A stretch of DNA of 64,000 nt from Streptomyces poonensis (GTDB taxonomy: Bacteria; Actinomycetota; Actinomycetes; Streptomycetales; Streptomycetaceae): the NCBI RefSeq assembly GCF_014650915.1, contig NZ_BMVW01000015.1, positions 62,001-126,000 on the forward strand, in the 5' to 3' direction. The notes below the pieces were generated by a model. The model saw only the letters and a program-made list of their open reading frames with translations. It was not told the origin of the DNA and made no database searches. Both the position numbers and the translations under genes were made by a program. Shown here one piece after another: positions 36,381 through 45,260 of this stretch (the first letter of the stretch is position 1; every line of letters begins with the position of its first letter).

Positions 36381-37328
36381 ATGACCACCGACACCACCAC
36401 CCAGGACACCACCCCGGGCGCCACCACCCCCGGCGAAACCGTCCTCGACGCCCGCGGCGTCACCATGCGCTTCGGCGGCCTCACCGCCGTACGAGGCGTC
36501 GACCTCCACGTCAACAGCGGCGAGATCGTCGGCCTCATCGGACCCAACGGCGCCGGCAAGACAACGTTCTTCAACTGCCTGACCGGCCTCTACATCCCGA
36601 CGGAGGGCGAAGTCCGGTACAAGGGCCAGGTCCTGCCACCCAAGTCCTTCAAGGTCACCGCGGCCGGCATCGCCCGCACCTTCCAGAACATCCGCCTCTT
36701 CGCCAACATGACGGTCCTCGAGAACGTCCTCGTCGGCCGCCACACCCGCACCAAGGAAGGCCTCTGGTCGGCCTTGCTCCGCGGCCCCGGCTTCCACAAG
36801 GCGGAGGCGGCATCGCGCGAACGTGCCATGGAACTGCTGGAGTTCGTCGGACTCGCCGGGAAGGCGGAGCACCTCGCCCGCAACCTCCCGTACGGCGAAC
36901 AGCGCAAACTGGAGATCGCGCGAGCACTCGCGAGCGAACCCGGCCTGCTGCTCCTGGACGAGCCCACAGCCGGCATGAACCCCCAGGAGACCCGGGCCAC
37001 GGAAGAACTGGTCTTCGCCATCCGCGACCAAGGCATCGCCGTCCTCGTCATCGAGCACGACATGCGATTCATCTTCAACCTCTGCGACCGCGTCGCCGTC
37101 CTCGTACAAGGCGAGAAGCTGGTGGAGGGCGACAGCGCCACGGTCCAGGGCGACGAACGCGTCATCGCCGCCTACCTCGGAGAACCCTTCGAGAACGCGC
37201 CCGGCGAGGAGGAAGCCGCGGAGGTGGAAGCCGCCGAAGCACAGGCCGCCCCCACCACGGACGCCGCACCCGGCACCGCGACCGGCACGACGACCGGCAC
37301 GGCACCCGGCAAGGAGAACGACCGATGA
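36381..37328 (+). CDS. livG: Branched-chain amino-acid ABC transporter ATPase LivG
   Basis: A 315-residue ABC ATPase. Walker A is GPNGAGKTTFFN, the Q-loop lies in ARTFQNIRLFANMTVLENVL, the signature is the degenerate YGEQRKLEIARAL (LivG type), Walker B LLLLDEPTAGMNP and the H-loop VIEHDM. The first 22 residues are Thr-rich and the last 50 are an Ala/Glu/Thr-rich low-complexity tail not needed for the fold. Its stop overlaps the livF start by four bases (ATGA), so the two are translationally coupled. Confidence 0.95.
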   Translation: MTTDTTTQDTTPGATTPGETVLDARGVTMRFGGLTAVRGVDLHVNSGEIVGLIGPNGAGKTTFFNCLTGLYIPTEGEVRYKGQVLPPKSFKVTAAGIARTFQNIRLFANMTVLENVLVGRHTRTKEGLWSALLRGPGFHKAEAASRERAMELLEFVGLAGKAEHLARNLPYGEQRKLEIARALASEPGLLLLDEPTAGMNPQETRATEELVFAIRDQGIAVLVIEHDMRFIFNLCDRVAVLVQGEKLVEGDSATVQGDERVIAAYLGEPFENAPGEEEAAEVEAAEAQAAPTTDAAPGTATGTTTGTAPGKENDR

Positions 37329-38041
37329 CCGCACTGCTCGAAGTGGAAGACCTCCGGGTCGCCTACGGCAAGATCGAAGCCGTCAAGGGCATCTCCTTCA
37401 CGGTCGACGCCGGCGAAGTCGTGACACTGATCGGCACCAACGGCGCCGGCAAAACCACGACCCTGCGCACCCTGTCCGGACTCCTCAAGCCCGTCGGCGG
37501 CCAGATCAAATTCGCCGGCCGGTCACTGAAGAAGGTCCCCGCCCACCAGATCGTCTCCCTCGGCCTCGCCCACTCCCCCGAAGGCCGGCACATCTTCCCC
37601 CGCATGACCATCGAGGACAACCTGCGCCTCGGCGCGTTCCTGCGCAGCGACAAAGCGGGCATCGAAAAGGACATCCAGCGCGCCTACGACCTCTTCCCCA
37701 TCCTCGGGGAACGCAGAAAGCAGGCCGCGGGCACCCTGTCGGGCGGTGAGCAGCAGATGCTCGCCATGGGCCGCGCCCTGATGTCCCAGCCGAAACTGCT
37801 CATGCTCGACGAGCCCTCCATGGGCCTCTCCCCGATCATGATGCAGAAGATCATGGCCACGATCGCCGAACTCAAGGCCCAGGGCACGACGATCCTGCTC
37901 GTCGAACAGAACGCCCAGGCCGCCCTGTCGCTCGCCGACCACGGACACGTCATGGAGATCGGCAAGATCGTGCTCTCGGGTACGGGGCAGGATCTGCTGC
38001 ACGACGAGTCGGTACGGAAGGCGTACCTCGGCGAGGACTGA
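37325..38041 (+). CDS. livF: Branched-chain amino-acid ABC transporter ATPase LivF
   Basis: A 238-residue ABC ATPase, normal length. Walker A is GTNGAGKTTTLRTL, followed by LAHSPEGRHIFPRMTIEDNL, the signature LSGGEQQMLAMGRAL, Walker B LLMLDEPSMGLSP and the H-region LVEQNAQAAL. With LivG it forms the ATPase pair that drives LivHM. It is the last gene of the operon; a shared terminator at 38053 separates it from the convergent response regulator. Confidence 0.95.
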   Translation: MTALLEVEDLRVAYGKIEAVKGISFTVDAGEVVTLIGTNGAGKTTTLRTLSGLLKPVGGQIKFAGRSLKKVPAHQIVSLGLAHSPEGRHIFPRMTIEDNLRLGAFLRSDKAGIEKDIQRAYDLFPILGERRKQAAGTLSGGEQQMLAMGRALMSQPKLLMLDEPSMGLSPIMMQKIMATIAELKAQGTTILLVEQNAQAALSLADHGHVMEIGKIVLSGTGQDLLHDESVRKAYLGED

Positions 38042-38052
38042 TCCACGACGTA

Positions 38053-38092
38053 CGAGAGGCCCGCGCCCCGGAAAGGGGGCACGGGCCTCTCG
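38053..38092. terminator. Bidirectional terminator between livF and the ANTAR regulator
   Basis: CGAGAGGCCCG at 38053-38063 pairs with CGGGCCTCTCG at 38082-38092 and can extend inward through GCGCCCC/GGGGGCAC with one mismatch. It lies between convergent stops only 68 bases apart. Confidence 0.8.
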
Positions 38093-38109
38093 TCACGTAC
38101 TGAAGGAAC

Positions 38110-38775
38110 TCAGTCCTTGTCCGCCTTGGCCGCCTTCTTCTCCTGGGCGTCCTCGATGACCGCCTCCGCGACCTGCTGCATCGACATCCGCCGGTCCATC
38201 GACGTCTTCTGGATCCACCGGAACGCCGCCGGCTCCGTCAGCCCGTACTCCGTCTGGAGAATCGACTTCGCCCGGTCCACCAGCTTCCGCGTCTCCAGGC
38301 GCTGCGTGAGGTCCGCGACCTCCTTCTCCAGCTCCTTCAGCTCCGTGAACCGCGACACCGCCATCTCGATCGCCGGCACGACGTCGCTCTTGCTGAACGG
38401 CTTCACGAGGTACGCCATCGCACCCGCGTCCCGCGCCCGCTCCACGAGGTCGCGCTGCGAGAACGCGGTCAGCATCAGGACGGGGGCGATACCCTCCTCG
38501 GCGATCTTCTCCGCCGCGGAGATGCCGTCCAGCTTCGGCATCTTCACATCGAGGATCACCAGGTCGGGCGCGTGCTCCCGGGCGAGCTCGACGGCCTGCT
38601 CGCCGTCGCCCGCCTCGCCTACGACGGTGTAGCCCTCCTCCTCGAGCATCTCCTTGAGGTCGAGACGGATCAGCGCCTCGTCCTCGGCGATGACGACACG
38701 GGTCGTCAGGGGAGGCACGTGCGACTTGTCGTCGTCGGGGGCGTCGACGGGCTGGGGCGTCTCGGGGGAGGTCAC
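38110..38775 (-). CDS. Response regulator with ANTAR RNA-binding output domain (PdtaR-like)
   Basis: A 221-residue two-domain regulator. The receiver domain (about 25-145) has the acidic pocket VVIAEDEALIRLDL, the phospho-acceptor Asp76 in LVILDVKMPKLDG, the Thr in LMLTAFSQRD and Lys in YLVKPFSKSD. The C-terminal ANTAR domain follows a short coiled coil (LKELEKEVADLTQRLETRKL, then VDRAKSILQTEYGLTEPAAF and RWIQKTSMDRRMSMQQVAEA). ANTAR proteins bind dual hexaloop hairpins in nascent RNA and prevent termination when phosphorylated. The mycobacterial homologue PdtaR works with a separate kinase; no kinase is adjacent here. The target RNAs are unknown. Confidence 0.92.
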   Translation of the reverse strand: MTSPETPQPVDAPDDDKSHVPPLTTRVVIAEDEALIRLDLKEMLEEEGYTVVGEAGDGEQAVELAREHAPDLVILDVKMPKLDGISAAEKIAEEGIAPVLMLTAFSQRDLVERARDAGAMAYLVKPFSKSDVVPAIEMAVSRFTELKELEKEVADLTQRLETRKLVDRAKSILQTEYGLTEPAAFRWIQKTSMDRRMSMQQVAEAVIEDAQEKKAAKADKD

Positions 38776-38873
38776 GTGGGCTCCTTGTTCAGGGCAGGGT
38801 GCTGCTCCCTGAAGCCTACCTAGCTGCGGTAAGGTAGTGGGCCAAGGGGGACCACCTATCCTTCTTTTCTAAG

Positions 38874-38948
38874 GCCCCAGTACTCCAACTGGTTAGAGAG
38901 GCCGCTCTCAAACAGCGGACAGTGTGGGTTCGAATCCCACCTGGGGCA
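38874..38948 (+). tRNA. Atypical class-I tRNA with CAA (leucine) anticodon
   Basis: Acceptor GCCCCAG (38874-38880) pairs perfectly with CTGGGGC (38941-38947), with A73 at 38948 and no encoded CCA. The anticodon stem CCGCT/AGCGG (38902-38906, 38914-38918) encloses the loop CTCAAAC, so the anticodon at 38909-38911 is CAA, reading UUG (Leu). The T arm is GTGGG-TTCGAAT-CCCAC. Odd points: tRNA-Leu is normally class II with a long variable arm, but here that region is only ACAGT (5 bases). The D stem has only about three good pairs. GAGAG-GCCG-CTCTC (38896-38909) can form a competing hairpin. A strong T-tailed terminator follows at 38981. It is a tRNA gene by structure; charging with leucine is uncertain. 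Confidence 0.85.
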
Positions 38949-38980
38949 CTACACCTTCGATTCTTAGGTGACCACCGATA

Positions 38981-39016
38981 AGCGGATGTTCTCATTCTCG
39001 TGAACATCCGCTTTTT
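38981..39016 (+). terminator. Rho-independent terminator of the tRNA gene
   Basis: AGCGGATGTTC at 38981-38991 pairs perfectly with GAACATCCGCT at 39002-39012 (11 bp, 10-base loop), followed by a run of five T. A T-tract of this kind is unusual for this genome and lies between the tRNA and the LAGLIDADG gene. Confidence 0.9.
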
Positions 39017-39054
39017 GCTGCGCACAGCTACGACCGGTGACGAAGAGTGTCCGC

Positions 39055-39843
39055 ATGCAGTTTCACGGCACACAGGTACGACAGCAGGCACTCACGCTTC
39101 TACGTGACGGCACGCCGAACGCGAACGTGGCAAGAAAGCTCAACGTCCCAGTGGGAACGGTGAGTTATTGGAAGCACTTGGACCGAGCGAAACGCGGTGA
39201 GTGCCCGGGACGGCACGATCCCGCATGCCCCCGCTGCGACGGCCGGGAGCTCGCCGAGGCGCCGTACAGCTATCTACTCGGCCTGTACCTCGGCGACGGC
39301 CACATCAGCCACTACTCCGAGCACCGCGTTCCCAACCTCATGATCACGTGTACTGACACGTGGCCGGGCCTGATGGACGCGTGCGAGCAAGCCATGCACA
39401 CGGTCTTCCCCGACAACTCCGTGTGTCGTGTTCACCGGAAGGGCTGCAGCAACGTCAAGGTCTACTCCAAGCACTTGCACTGCCTGTTCCCACAGCACGG
39501 TCCCGGCAGGAAGCACGAGCGCCGGATCGCCCTCGAACCCTGGCAGCAGACGATCGTCGACGCCCACCCCTGGGAGTTCATCCGCGGCCTCATCCACTCC
39601 GACGGCTGCCGCATCACCAACTGGACCACTCGACTCGTCGCCGGTGAGCGCAAGCGCTACGAATACCCGCGCTACTTCTTCTCCAACAAGTCCGACGACA
39701 TCCGGAAGCTCTTCACGGACGCCCTCGACAAAGTGGGCGTCGAGTGGACCACCCTCGCCCGCGGCAGCGACCCCTTCAACATCTCCATCGCCCGCAAAGC
39801 CTCCGTAACCCTCATGGACACCCACGTAGGCCCCAAGCATTGA
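39055..39843 (+). CDS. HTH-LAGLIDADG homing-endonuclease-like protein
   Basis: A 262-residue free-standing protein. Residues 5-42 form a helix-turn-helix (QALTLLRDGTPNANVARKLN, VPVGTVSYWKHL). A zinc-knuckle-like CX3HX3CX2C (Cys50, His54, Cys58, Cys61) follows. Two LAGLIDADG-type motifs then appear: YLLGLYLGDGH (Asp81) and FIRGLIHSDGC (Asp183), about 100 residues apart as in single-chain two-motif enzymes, both keeping the metal-binding Asp. It is not inside an intron or intein. Some related Streptomyces proteins are labelled as HTH proteins or regulators. It starts 39 bases after the terminator of the odd tRNA. GTG at 39037 is an alternative start. DNA cleavage, RNA processing or regulation are all possible; the function is unknown. 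Confidence 0.8.
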   Translation: MQFHGTQVRQQALTLLRDGTPNANVARKLNVPVGTVSYWKHLDRAKRGECPGRHDPACPRCDGRELAEAPYSYLLGLYLGDGHISHYSEHRVPNLMITCTDTWPGLMDACEQAMHTVFPDNSVCRVHRKGCSNVKVYSKHLHCLFPQHGPGRKHERRIALEPWQQTIVDAHPWEFIRGLIHSDGCRITNWTTRLVAGERKRYEYPRYFFSNKSDDIRKLFTDALDKVGVEWTTLARGSDPFNISIARKASVTLMDTHVGPKH

Positions 39844-39847
39844 CCCC

Positions 39848-40432
39848 TCAGTCCGCCGCCGTCGCGTACACGATCAGGTTGTCCACCGTGTGGCCCTCGG
39901 AGTCGTAGAGGCCGTCACACGTGATCAGGCGCAGCGCGCGGTCGTCGGTCGGGCCGTAGACCTTCCGTGAGGGGAAGGCGGTCTTGCTCACCGTCTCGGT
40001 GGCGGTGACGGTGAAGCGGACGGTGTTGCCCTGGCCGTCCTCGACCGCGACGTCCGCGCCCTTGCGGATTTTCCTCAAGTCCCAGAACACGGCTTTCCCG
40101 TGCCGTGTCTCGTTGTGGCCGATGAGGACCGCGGCTCCGCGTTCGCCGGGGACGCTGCTGCCGGTGTACCAGCCGGTGGTCATGCCCTGGTCGGCGGGTG
40201 GGACCTCGACGGTGCGGTCGTCGTTGAGGCCGAGTTCCATCACCGGGCTGGACACTCCGATCGAGGGGATGGTCACCCGGGCGGGAGCGGTCGGGTGGGC
40301 GGTCCGCTGTTGTACCGGGCTGTGCTGGGTGCGGGGGGTGGTGTCGTCCGCCGCCGGGCTGGACGAGCAGCCCGCCAGCGTGACGAGGGCGGCGCAGACG
40401 AGGGCCGGCATGGTGCGGGGTGTGGGGAACAC
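39848..40432 (-). CDS. Class F sortase, lipoprotein-like
   Basis: A 194-residue sortase-fold transpeptidase. The N-terminus has a hydrophobic stretch ending LVTLAGCSS, a possible lipobox, then a Thr/Pro linker, then the sortase domain (about 50-190): VTIPSIGVSSPVMELGL, GAAVLIGHNETR with the catalytic His, and RLITCDG with the catalytic Cys. The Arg expected before the final strand is not obvious: the segment reads SEGHTVDNLIVYA. GTG at 40432 follows GGAG at five bases. It is the last gene of a leftward set after the kinase and a surface-protein gene, which is its likely substrate. Confidence 0.88.
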   Translation of the reverse strand: MFPTPRTMPALVCAALVTLAGCSSSPAADDTTPRTQHSPVQQRTAHPTAPARVTIPSIGVSSPVMELGLNDDRTVEVPPADQGMTTGWYTGSSVPGERGAAVLIGHNETRHGKAVFWDLRKIRKGADVAVEDGQGNTVRFTVTATETVSKTAFPSRKVYGPTDDRALRLITCDGLYDSEGHTVDNLIVYATAAD

Positions 40433-40495
40433 GGGGACTCCAGGAAAGGGCGGGCACCTGGTCCGCCTCGGTGGACCAGGTGCCCTTCAGACAGA

Positions 40496-40846
40496 TCAGC
40501 CGTTGCGCTGCGTGCCCGCGCGGCGGCGGAGTACGTAGGTGCCGGCGGCCGCGAGCAGGACGGTTCCGGCGGCCGTGCCGTACAGGGCGGTGTTGCTGCC
40601 CGGGTCCGAGGAGACCGGGCGCTCACCCGCGGCGACGCCGCCGCGCGGGATCTCGCCCTCGGGCGCCGGGGCGGGTCCGGTGTCCTCGGCGGGGGCCACG
40701 GTGGGTTCGGGCTTGGCCTCGGACGGCACCGCCGACGGTGCGCGCGTCGGCTCGTCGGTCGCGAAGGCGCCGGCGGCGGGGGTGAGCACCGCGCCGGTCA
40801 CGCCGAGGGCGATCACGGCGGTGCGGAGGGACAGGCGATAGGACAT
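40496..40846 (-). CDS. Surface protein with C-terminal anchor, probable sortase partner
   Basis: A 116-residue precursor. A signal peptide (LRTAVIALGVTGAVLTPAAG) is followed by a Pro/Glu/Ala-rich stalk, a conserved-looking IPRGGVAAGE, then a C-terminal helix (TALYGTAAGTVLLAAAGTYV) and a basic tail LRRRAGTQRNG. The helix plus Arg tail is the sorting-signal layout, but there is no LPxTG or LAxTG motif. It lies 63 bases upstream of the class F sortase gene in the same direction. That it is a sortase substrate is inferred from this position and architecture. ATG at 40846. Confidence 0.7.
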   Translation of the reverse strand: MSYRLSLRTAVIALGVTGAVLTPAAGAFATDEPTRAPSAVPSEAKPEPTVAPAEDTGPAPAPEGEIPRGGVAAGERPVSSDPGSNTALYGTAAGTVLLAAAGTYVLRRRAGTQRNG

Positions 40847-40958
40847 GTGGGAGGACTCCAGTTCCGGCCCGCGCCTCGTGTGACGCGTCATGCGTGCTGC
40901 GGGCCATGCCCCACAGCCTGGCCGGGAGTTGTGAGGAACCTGTCAGATCGCCGTCAGG

Positions 40959-42873
40959 TCACTGTGGTCCTTCGTCGGGAGCCGTCGGGAGCCGGAGGGT
41001 GAAGACCGAGCCCTCCCCCTTCGTGCTCGTGGCGCTCACGGTGCCGCCGTGGGCCTCGGCCAGTTTCCTGACGATGGCGAGGCCGAGGCCGCTGCCGCCG
41101 GTGCGGCGGTTGCGGGATTTCTCGGCGCGCCAGAAGCGGTCGAAGACGTGTGGGAGGTCGGTGGGCGTGATGCCGGTGCCGGTGTCGGTGACGTCGATGA
41201 CGGTTTCCTGTCCGTCGTGGGTGCCGTAGGCGTGGAGGGTGATCCGTCCTCCGGCGGGGGTGTGGCGGATGGCGTTGGAGACGAGGTTGCCGATGGCCTG
41301 GCGCAGGCGGACGGGGTCGGCCGTCGGTGTGGGCGCCCGTTCCGCGGTGATCACTTCCACTGTCACACCGGCGGTGTCCGCTCCGGCCTGGTGGGCGGCG
41401 GCGACCTGGGCGAGGAGTTCGTCGATGTGGACGGGTTCGCGGTGGAGCCGTAGCGCGCCCGCGTCGGCGGCGGCGAGGTCCTGGAGGTCGTCGATGATGT
41501 GCTGGAGCTGGACGGCTTCGTCGTGGAGGGAGGAGACGAAGGTGGGGTCGGGGGTGGCCAGGCCGTCCTGTGCCGCTTCCAGCCAGCCGCGGATGTTGCT
41601 GAGCGGGGTGCGGAGTTCGTGGGCGACGTCGCTGACCATGGCCTTGCGTTGTTCTTCGAGGCGGGCGCGGTGGGCGGACATGTCGTTGAAGGCGGCGGCG
41701 AGGCGTCCGATCTCGTTGTCCTCGGGGACGGGGACGGTTTCGGGTTCTTCGCCGTCCCGCATGCGCTGGGCGGCGCCGGTGAGGGCGTGGAGGGGGCGGA
41801 CGAGGCGGGCTCCGGCGAGGAGTGAGGCGCCGACGGTGAGGGCGAGGACGATGGCGGCGACTCCGGCGATGCGTGCGGTGTTGGCGGGTGAGAGGTCGAA
41901 GCCGGGGACGGTCGTGCCGCTGGGGTCGGTGATGAACAGCAGGGCGGGTGCGGCGACGTAGGAGCCGAGTTGTTCGCGGCGGCTGGTGTCGACGCAGGAG
42001 GCGGCGGCGCGGGCGGCTTCGCTGTCGATGCCGGTGCGTTCGGAGGGGACGGAGGGGACGGGGCTGGGGGCGAGGGTGGGGGCGAGGGTGGGGGCGGGCG
42101 TCGTGGCGAGGTCGTATGCGCTCGTGCCGGCTCTTGCCCAGGAGAAGTCGAGGTTGAGCTGGATGCCGGGGCGGTTCTGGCGGTCGAGGCAGGCGTCGAC
42201 CAGTTCGTTGAGTGCTGTGAGGGCTTTCTGTTCGGTGTTCGTGGGCCGGTCCAGGGTGTCGGTGTCGCAGCCGGTGTCGCGAGGGGCGGTGGTGTGGGTG
42301 CCGACCACCTGGATCCGGGGGCGTCCGCTGGGTGCCTGGACGACGTCGGCGGCTATGCCGAGGCGGCTCAGGCAGGCCACGTTGTCGTCGGCGGCTTTGC
42401 GCAGCGCTTTTCGTTCGGTGGTGGGCAGGGAGAAGGGGCCGACTGCTCGTGGGTCGATGCGGTTGGCCGTGCCGGCTGCTTCGGTGAGGGTGGTGTCGAC
42501 CGAGAGGGGATCGACGACCGCGGATGCCTGGGGTGGTAGCTCCGGTGGGGTGGTGTGGTCCGTGGAGTCCGCGATGAGCTGCCGGTTCTGGGTGGTGAGG
42601 ACGATGCGGCGTTCGGACTGCTGTGCCAGGTCGTGGAGGGTTTCCTGGACGCCGTTCCAGTGGGGGTGTCCGGCGGCGTAGCCGAGCAGGGTGTTGTAGA
42701 TGCGGGTGTCGGCGGTGAGGTCGCGTCCTTGTTGTTGCTTGATGGCGCCGGAGGTGGTCTGTGAGGCGAGCCAGGCCGTTGCGGTGACGGAGCAGGCGGC
42801 GACGAGTGCGGACATGAGCAGGAGGCGGCCGAGGAGGCTTTTGCGGAGCGGGGGCCGGGTGCGTCCGTCGCGG

Positions 42874-42887
<14 letters not shown>
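40959..42887 (-). CDS. Membrane sensor histidine kinase
   Basis: A 642-residue HATPase kinase. TM1 lies at about residues 18-42, an extracytoplasmic sensor of about 300 residues follows with several Cys (ACLSRLG, TGCDTDTL, DACLDRQ, ASCVDTS), and TM2 is ARIAGVAAIVLALTVGASLL. Then come a HAMP linker, the H-box SDVAHELRTPLSNI with His423, the N-box AIGNLVSNAIRHTP and the G-boxes DTGTGI and GGSGLGLAI. The short Ala/Pro/Thr repeat APTLAPTLAPSP lies in the sensor. The start overlaps the response-regulator end by 14 bases, so they form a cognate pair. The sensor ligand is unknown; the Cys content may suggest disulphides. Confidence 0.93.
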
Positions 42888-43611
<724 letters not shown>

Positions 43612-43638
43612 GCGGATGATCGTAAGGGAGTGCGAGAA

Positions 43639-43664
43639 AGGGCCCCTCGGCGTGGAGGGGCCCT
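43639..43664 (-). terminator. pyk terminator
   Basis: AGGGCCCCTC at 43639-43648 pairs with GAGGGGCCCT at 43655-43664 (10 bp, 6-base loop), 14 bases past the pyk stop and before the response-regulator gene. Confidence 0.8.
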
Positions 43665-43677
43665 GGTCGCCGTACGG

Positions 43678-45114
43678 CTAGCGGAGGCTGTCGCCCTCGC
43701 CGATGTGGTGGACGCGCACCATGTTCGTTCCGCCGGGGACTCCGGGAGGGGAGCCTGCCGTGATGATCACCATGTCGCCCTTCTGGCAGCGGCCGTACCG
43801 GAGCAGCAGTTCGTCGACCTGGTTGACCATGGCGTCCGTGGAGTCGACGTGCGGGCCGAGGAAGGTTTCCACGCCCCAGGTGAGGCTGAGCTGGGAGCGG
43901 GTGGCCGGTTCGGGGGTGAAGGCCAGGAGCGGGATGGGTGAGCGGTAGCGGGAGAGGCGGCGGACGGTGTCGCCGGACTGGGTGAAGGCGACGAGGTACT
44001 TGGCGCCGAGGAAGTCGCCGATCTCGGCGGCGGCGCGGGCGACGGCGCCGCCCTGGGTGCGGGGCTTGTTCTGCTCGGTCAGGGGTGAGAGCCCCTTCGC
44101 GAGGAGGTCCTCTTCCGCGGCTTCGACGATGCGGGCCATGGTGCGGACCGTTTCGATGGGGTGTTTGCCGACGCTGGTCTCGCCGGAGAGCATCACGGCG
44201 TCCGTGCCGTCGATGACGGCGTTCGCCACATCGGATGCCTCCGCCCTGGTGGGGCGCGAGTTGTCGATCATCGAGTCGAGCATCTGGGTGGCGACGATGA
44301 CCGGTTTGGCGTTGCGTTTGGCCAGTTTGATGGCGCGCTTCTGGACGAGGGGGACCTGTTCCAGGGGCATTTCGACGCCGAGGTCGCCGCGGGCGACCAT
44401 GATGCCGTCGAAGGCGGCGACGATGCCGTCGATGTTGTCGACGGCCTGCGGCTTCTCGACCTTGGCGATGACGGGGAGGCGGCGGCCCTCCTCGTCCATG
44501 ATGCGGTGGACGTCCTCGATGTCGCGTCCGCTGCGGACGAAGGACAGGGCGATGACGTCGAAGCCGGTACGGAGCGCCCAGCGGAGGTCGGCTTCGTCCT
44601 TGTCGGAGAGGGCGGGGACGGAGACGGCGACGCCGGGGAGGTTGAGTCCCTTGTGGTCGGAGATGAAGCCGCCTTCGACGACTCGTGTACGGACGCGGGG
44701 GCCGTCGACCTCGGTGACCTGCAGGGTGACCTTGCCGTCGTCGACGAGGACGCGTTCGCCGGGGGTGACGTCTTCGGCGAGGCCGGAGTAGGTGGTGCCG
44801 CAGGTGTGGCGGTCGCCCTCGACGTCGTCCTCGACCGTGATGGTGAAGTGGTCGCCGCGTTCGAGAAGTACAGGGCCTTCGGCGAAGCGGCCGAGTCGGA
44901 TCTTCGGGCCCTGAAGGTCTGCGAGGAGGCCGACGCTGCGGCCGGTCTCGTCGGCGGCCTTGCGCACACGCTGGTAGCGGTCCTCGTGCTCGGCGTACGT
45001 GCCGTGGCTGAGGTTGAAGCGGGCGATATCCATTCCGGCGTCGACCAGAGCCTTGATCTGGTCGTATGAGTCGGTGGCTGGCCCCAGAGTGCAGACGATC
45101 TTTGCTCGGCGCAT
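43678..45114 (-). CDS. pyk: Pyruvate kinase
   Basis: A 478-residue glycolytic enzyme converting phosphoenolpyruvate and ADP to pyruvate and ATP. Signature stretches are RRAKIVCTLGPATDSYDQIK, FNLSHGTYAEH, LADLQGPKIRLG, the active-site signature VIAKVEKPQAVDNID with its Lys, MVARGDLGVE, ATQMLDSMIDNSRPTRAEAS and DGTDAVMLSGETSVGKHP. The length and C-terminal domain match allosteric single-domain-set bacterial enzymes. ATG at 45114. It is followed by a terminator and then by the two-component genes on the same strand. Confidence 0.97.
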   Translation of the reverse strand: MRRAKIVCTLGPATDSYDQIKALVDAGMDIARFNLSHGTYAEHEDRYQRVRKAADETGRSVGLLADLQGPKIRLGRFAEGPVLLERGDHFTITVEDDVEGDRHTCGTTYSGLAEDVTPGERVLVDDGKVTLQVTEVDGPRVRTRVVEGGFISDHKGLNLPGVAVSVPALSDKDEADLRWALRTGFDVIALSFVRSGRDIEDVHRIMDEEGRRLPVIAKVEKPQAVDNIDGIVAAFDGIMVARGDLGVEMPLEQVPLVQKRAIKLAKRNAKPVIVATQMLDSMIDNSRPTRAEASDVANAVIDGTDAVMLSGETSVGKHPIETVRTMARIVEAAEEDLLAKGLSPLTEQNKPRTQGGAVARAAAEIGDFLGAKYLVAFTQSGDTVRRLSRYRSPIPLLAFTPEPATRSQLSLTWGVETFLGPHVDSTDAMVNQVDELLLRYGRCQKGDMVIITAGSPPGVPGGTNMVRVHHIGEGDSLR

Positions 45115-45260
45115 GAGTTCGACACTAGGGCTTACCGGCCGGTAGGGAATTGGTCGGGCGTGACTACTCAACGGCCTTTGGATGAAGGGTTGTTGACAAG
45201 CGTTTAAGTGTGCAGCCCATTGCTCCGATGAGCGTACCGGCCGGCGCCCGGCCGCGTTTT

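Noticed and set aside
38874..38948. tRNA-adjacent integrated element with attachment-site duplication
   Set aside because: No integrase and no repeat of the tRNA 3' end was found within the following few kilobases.
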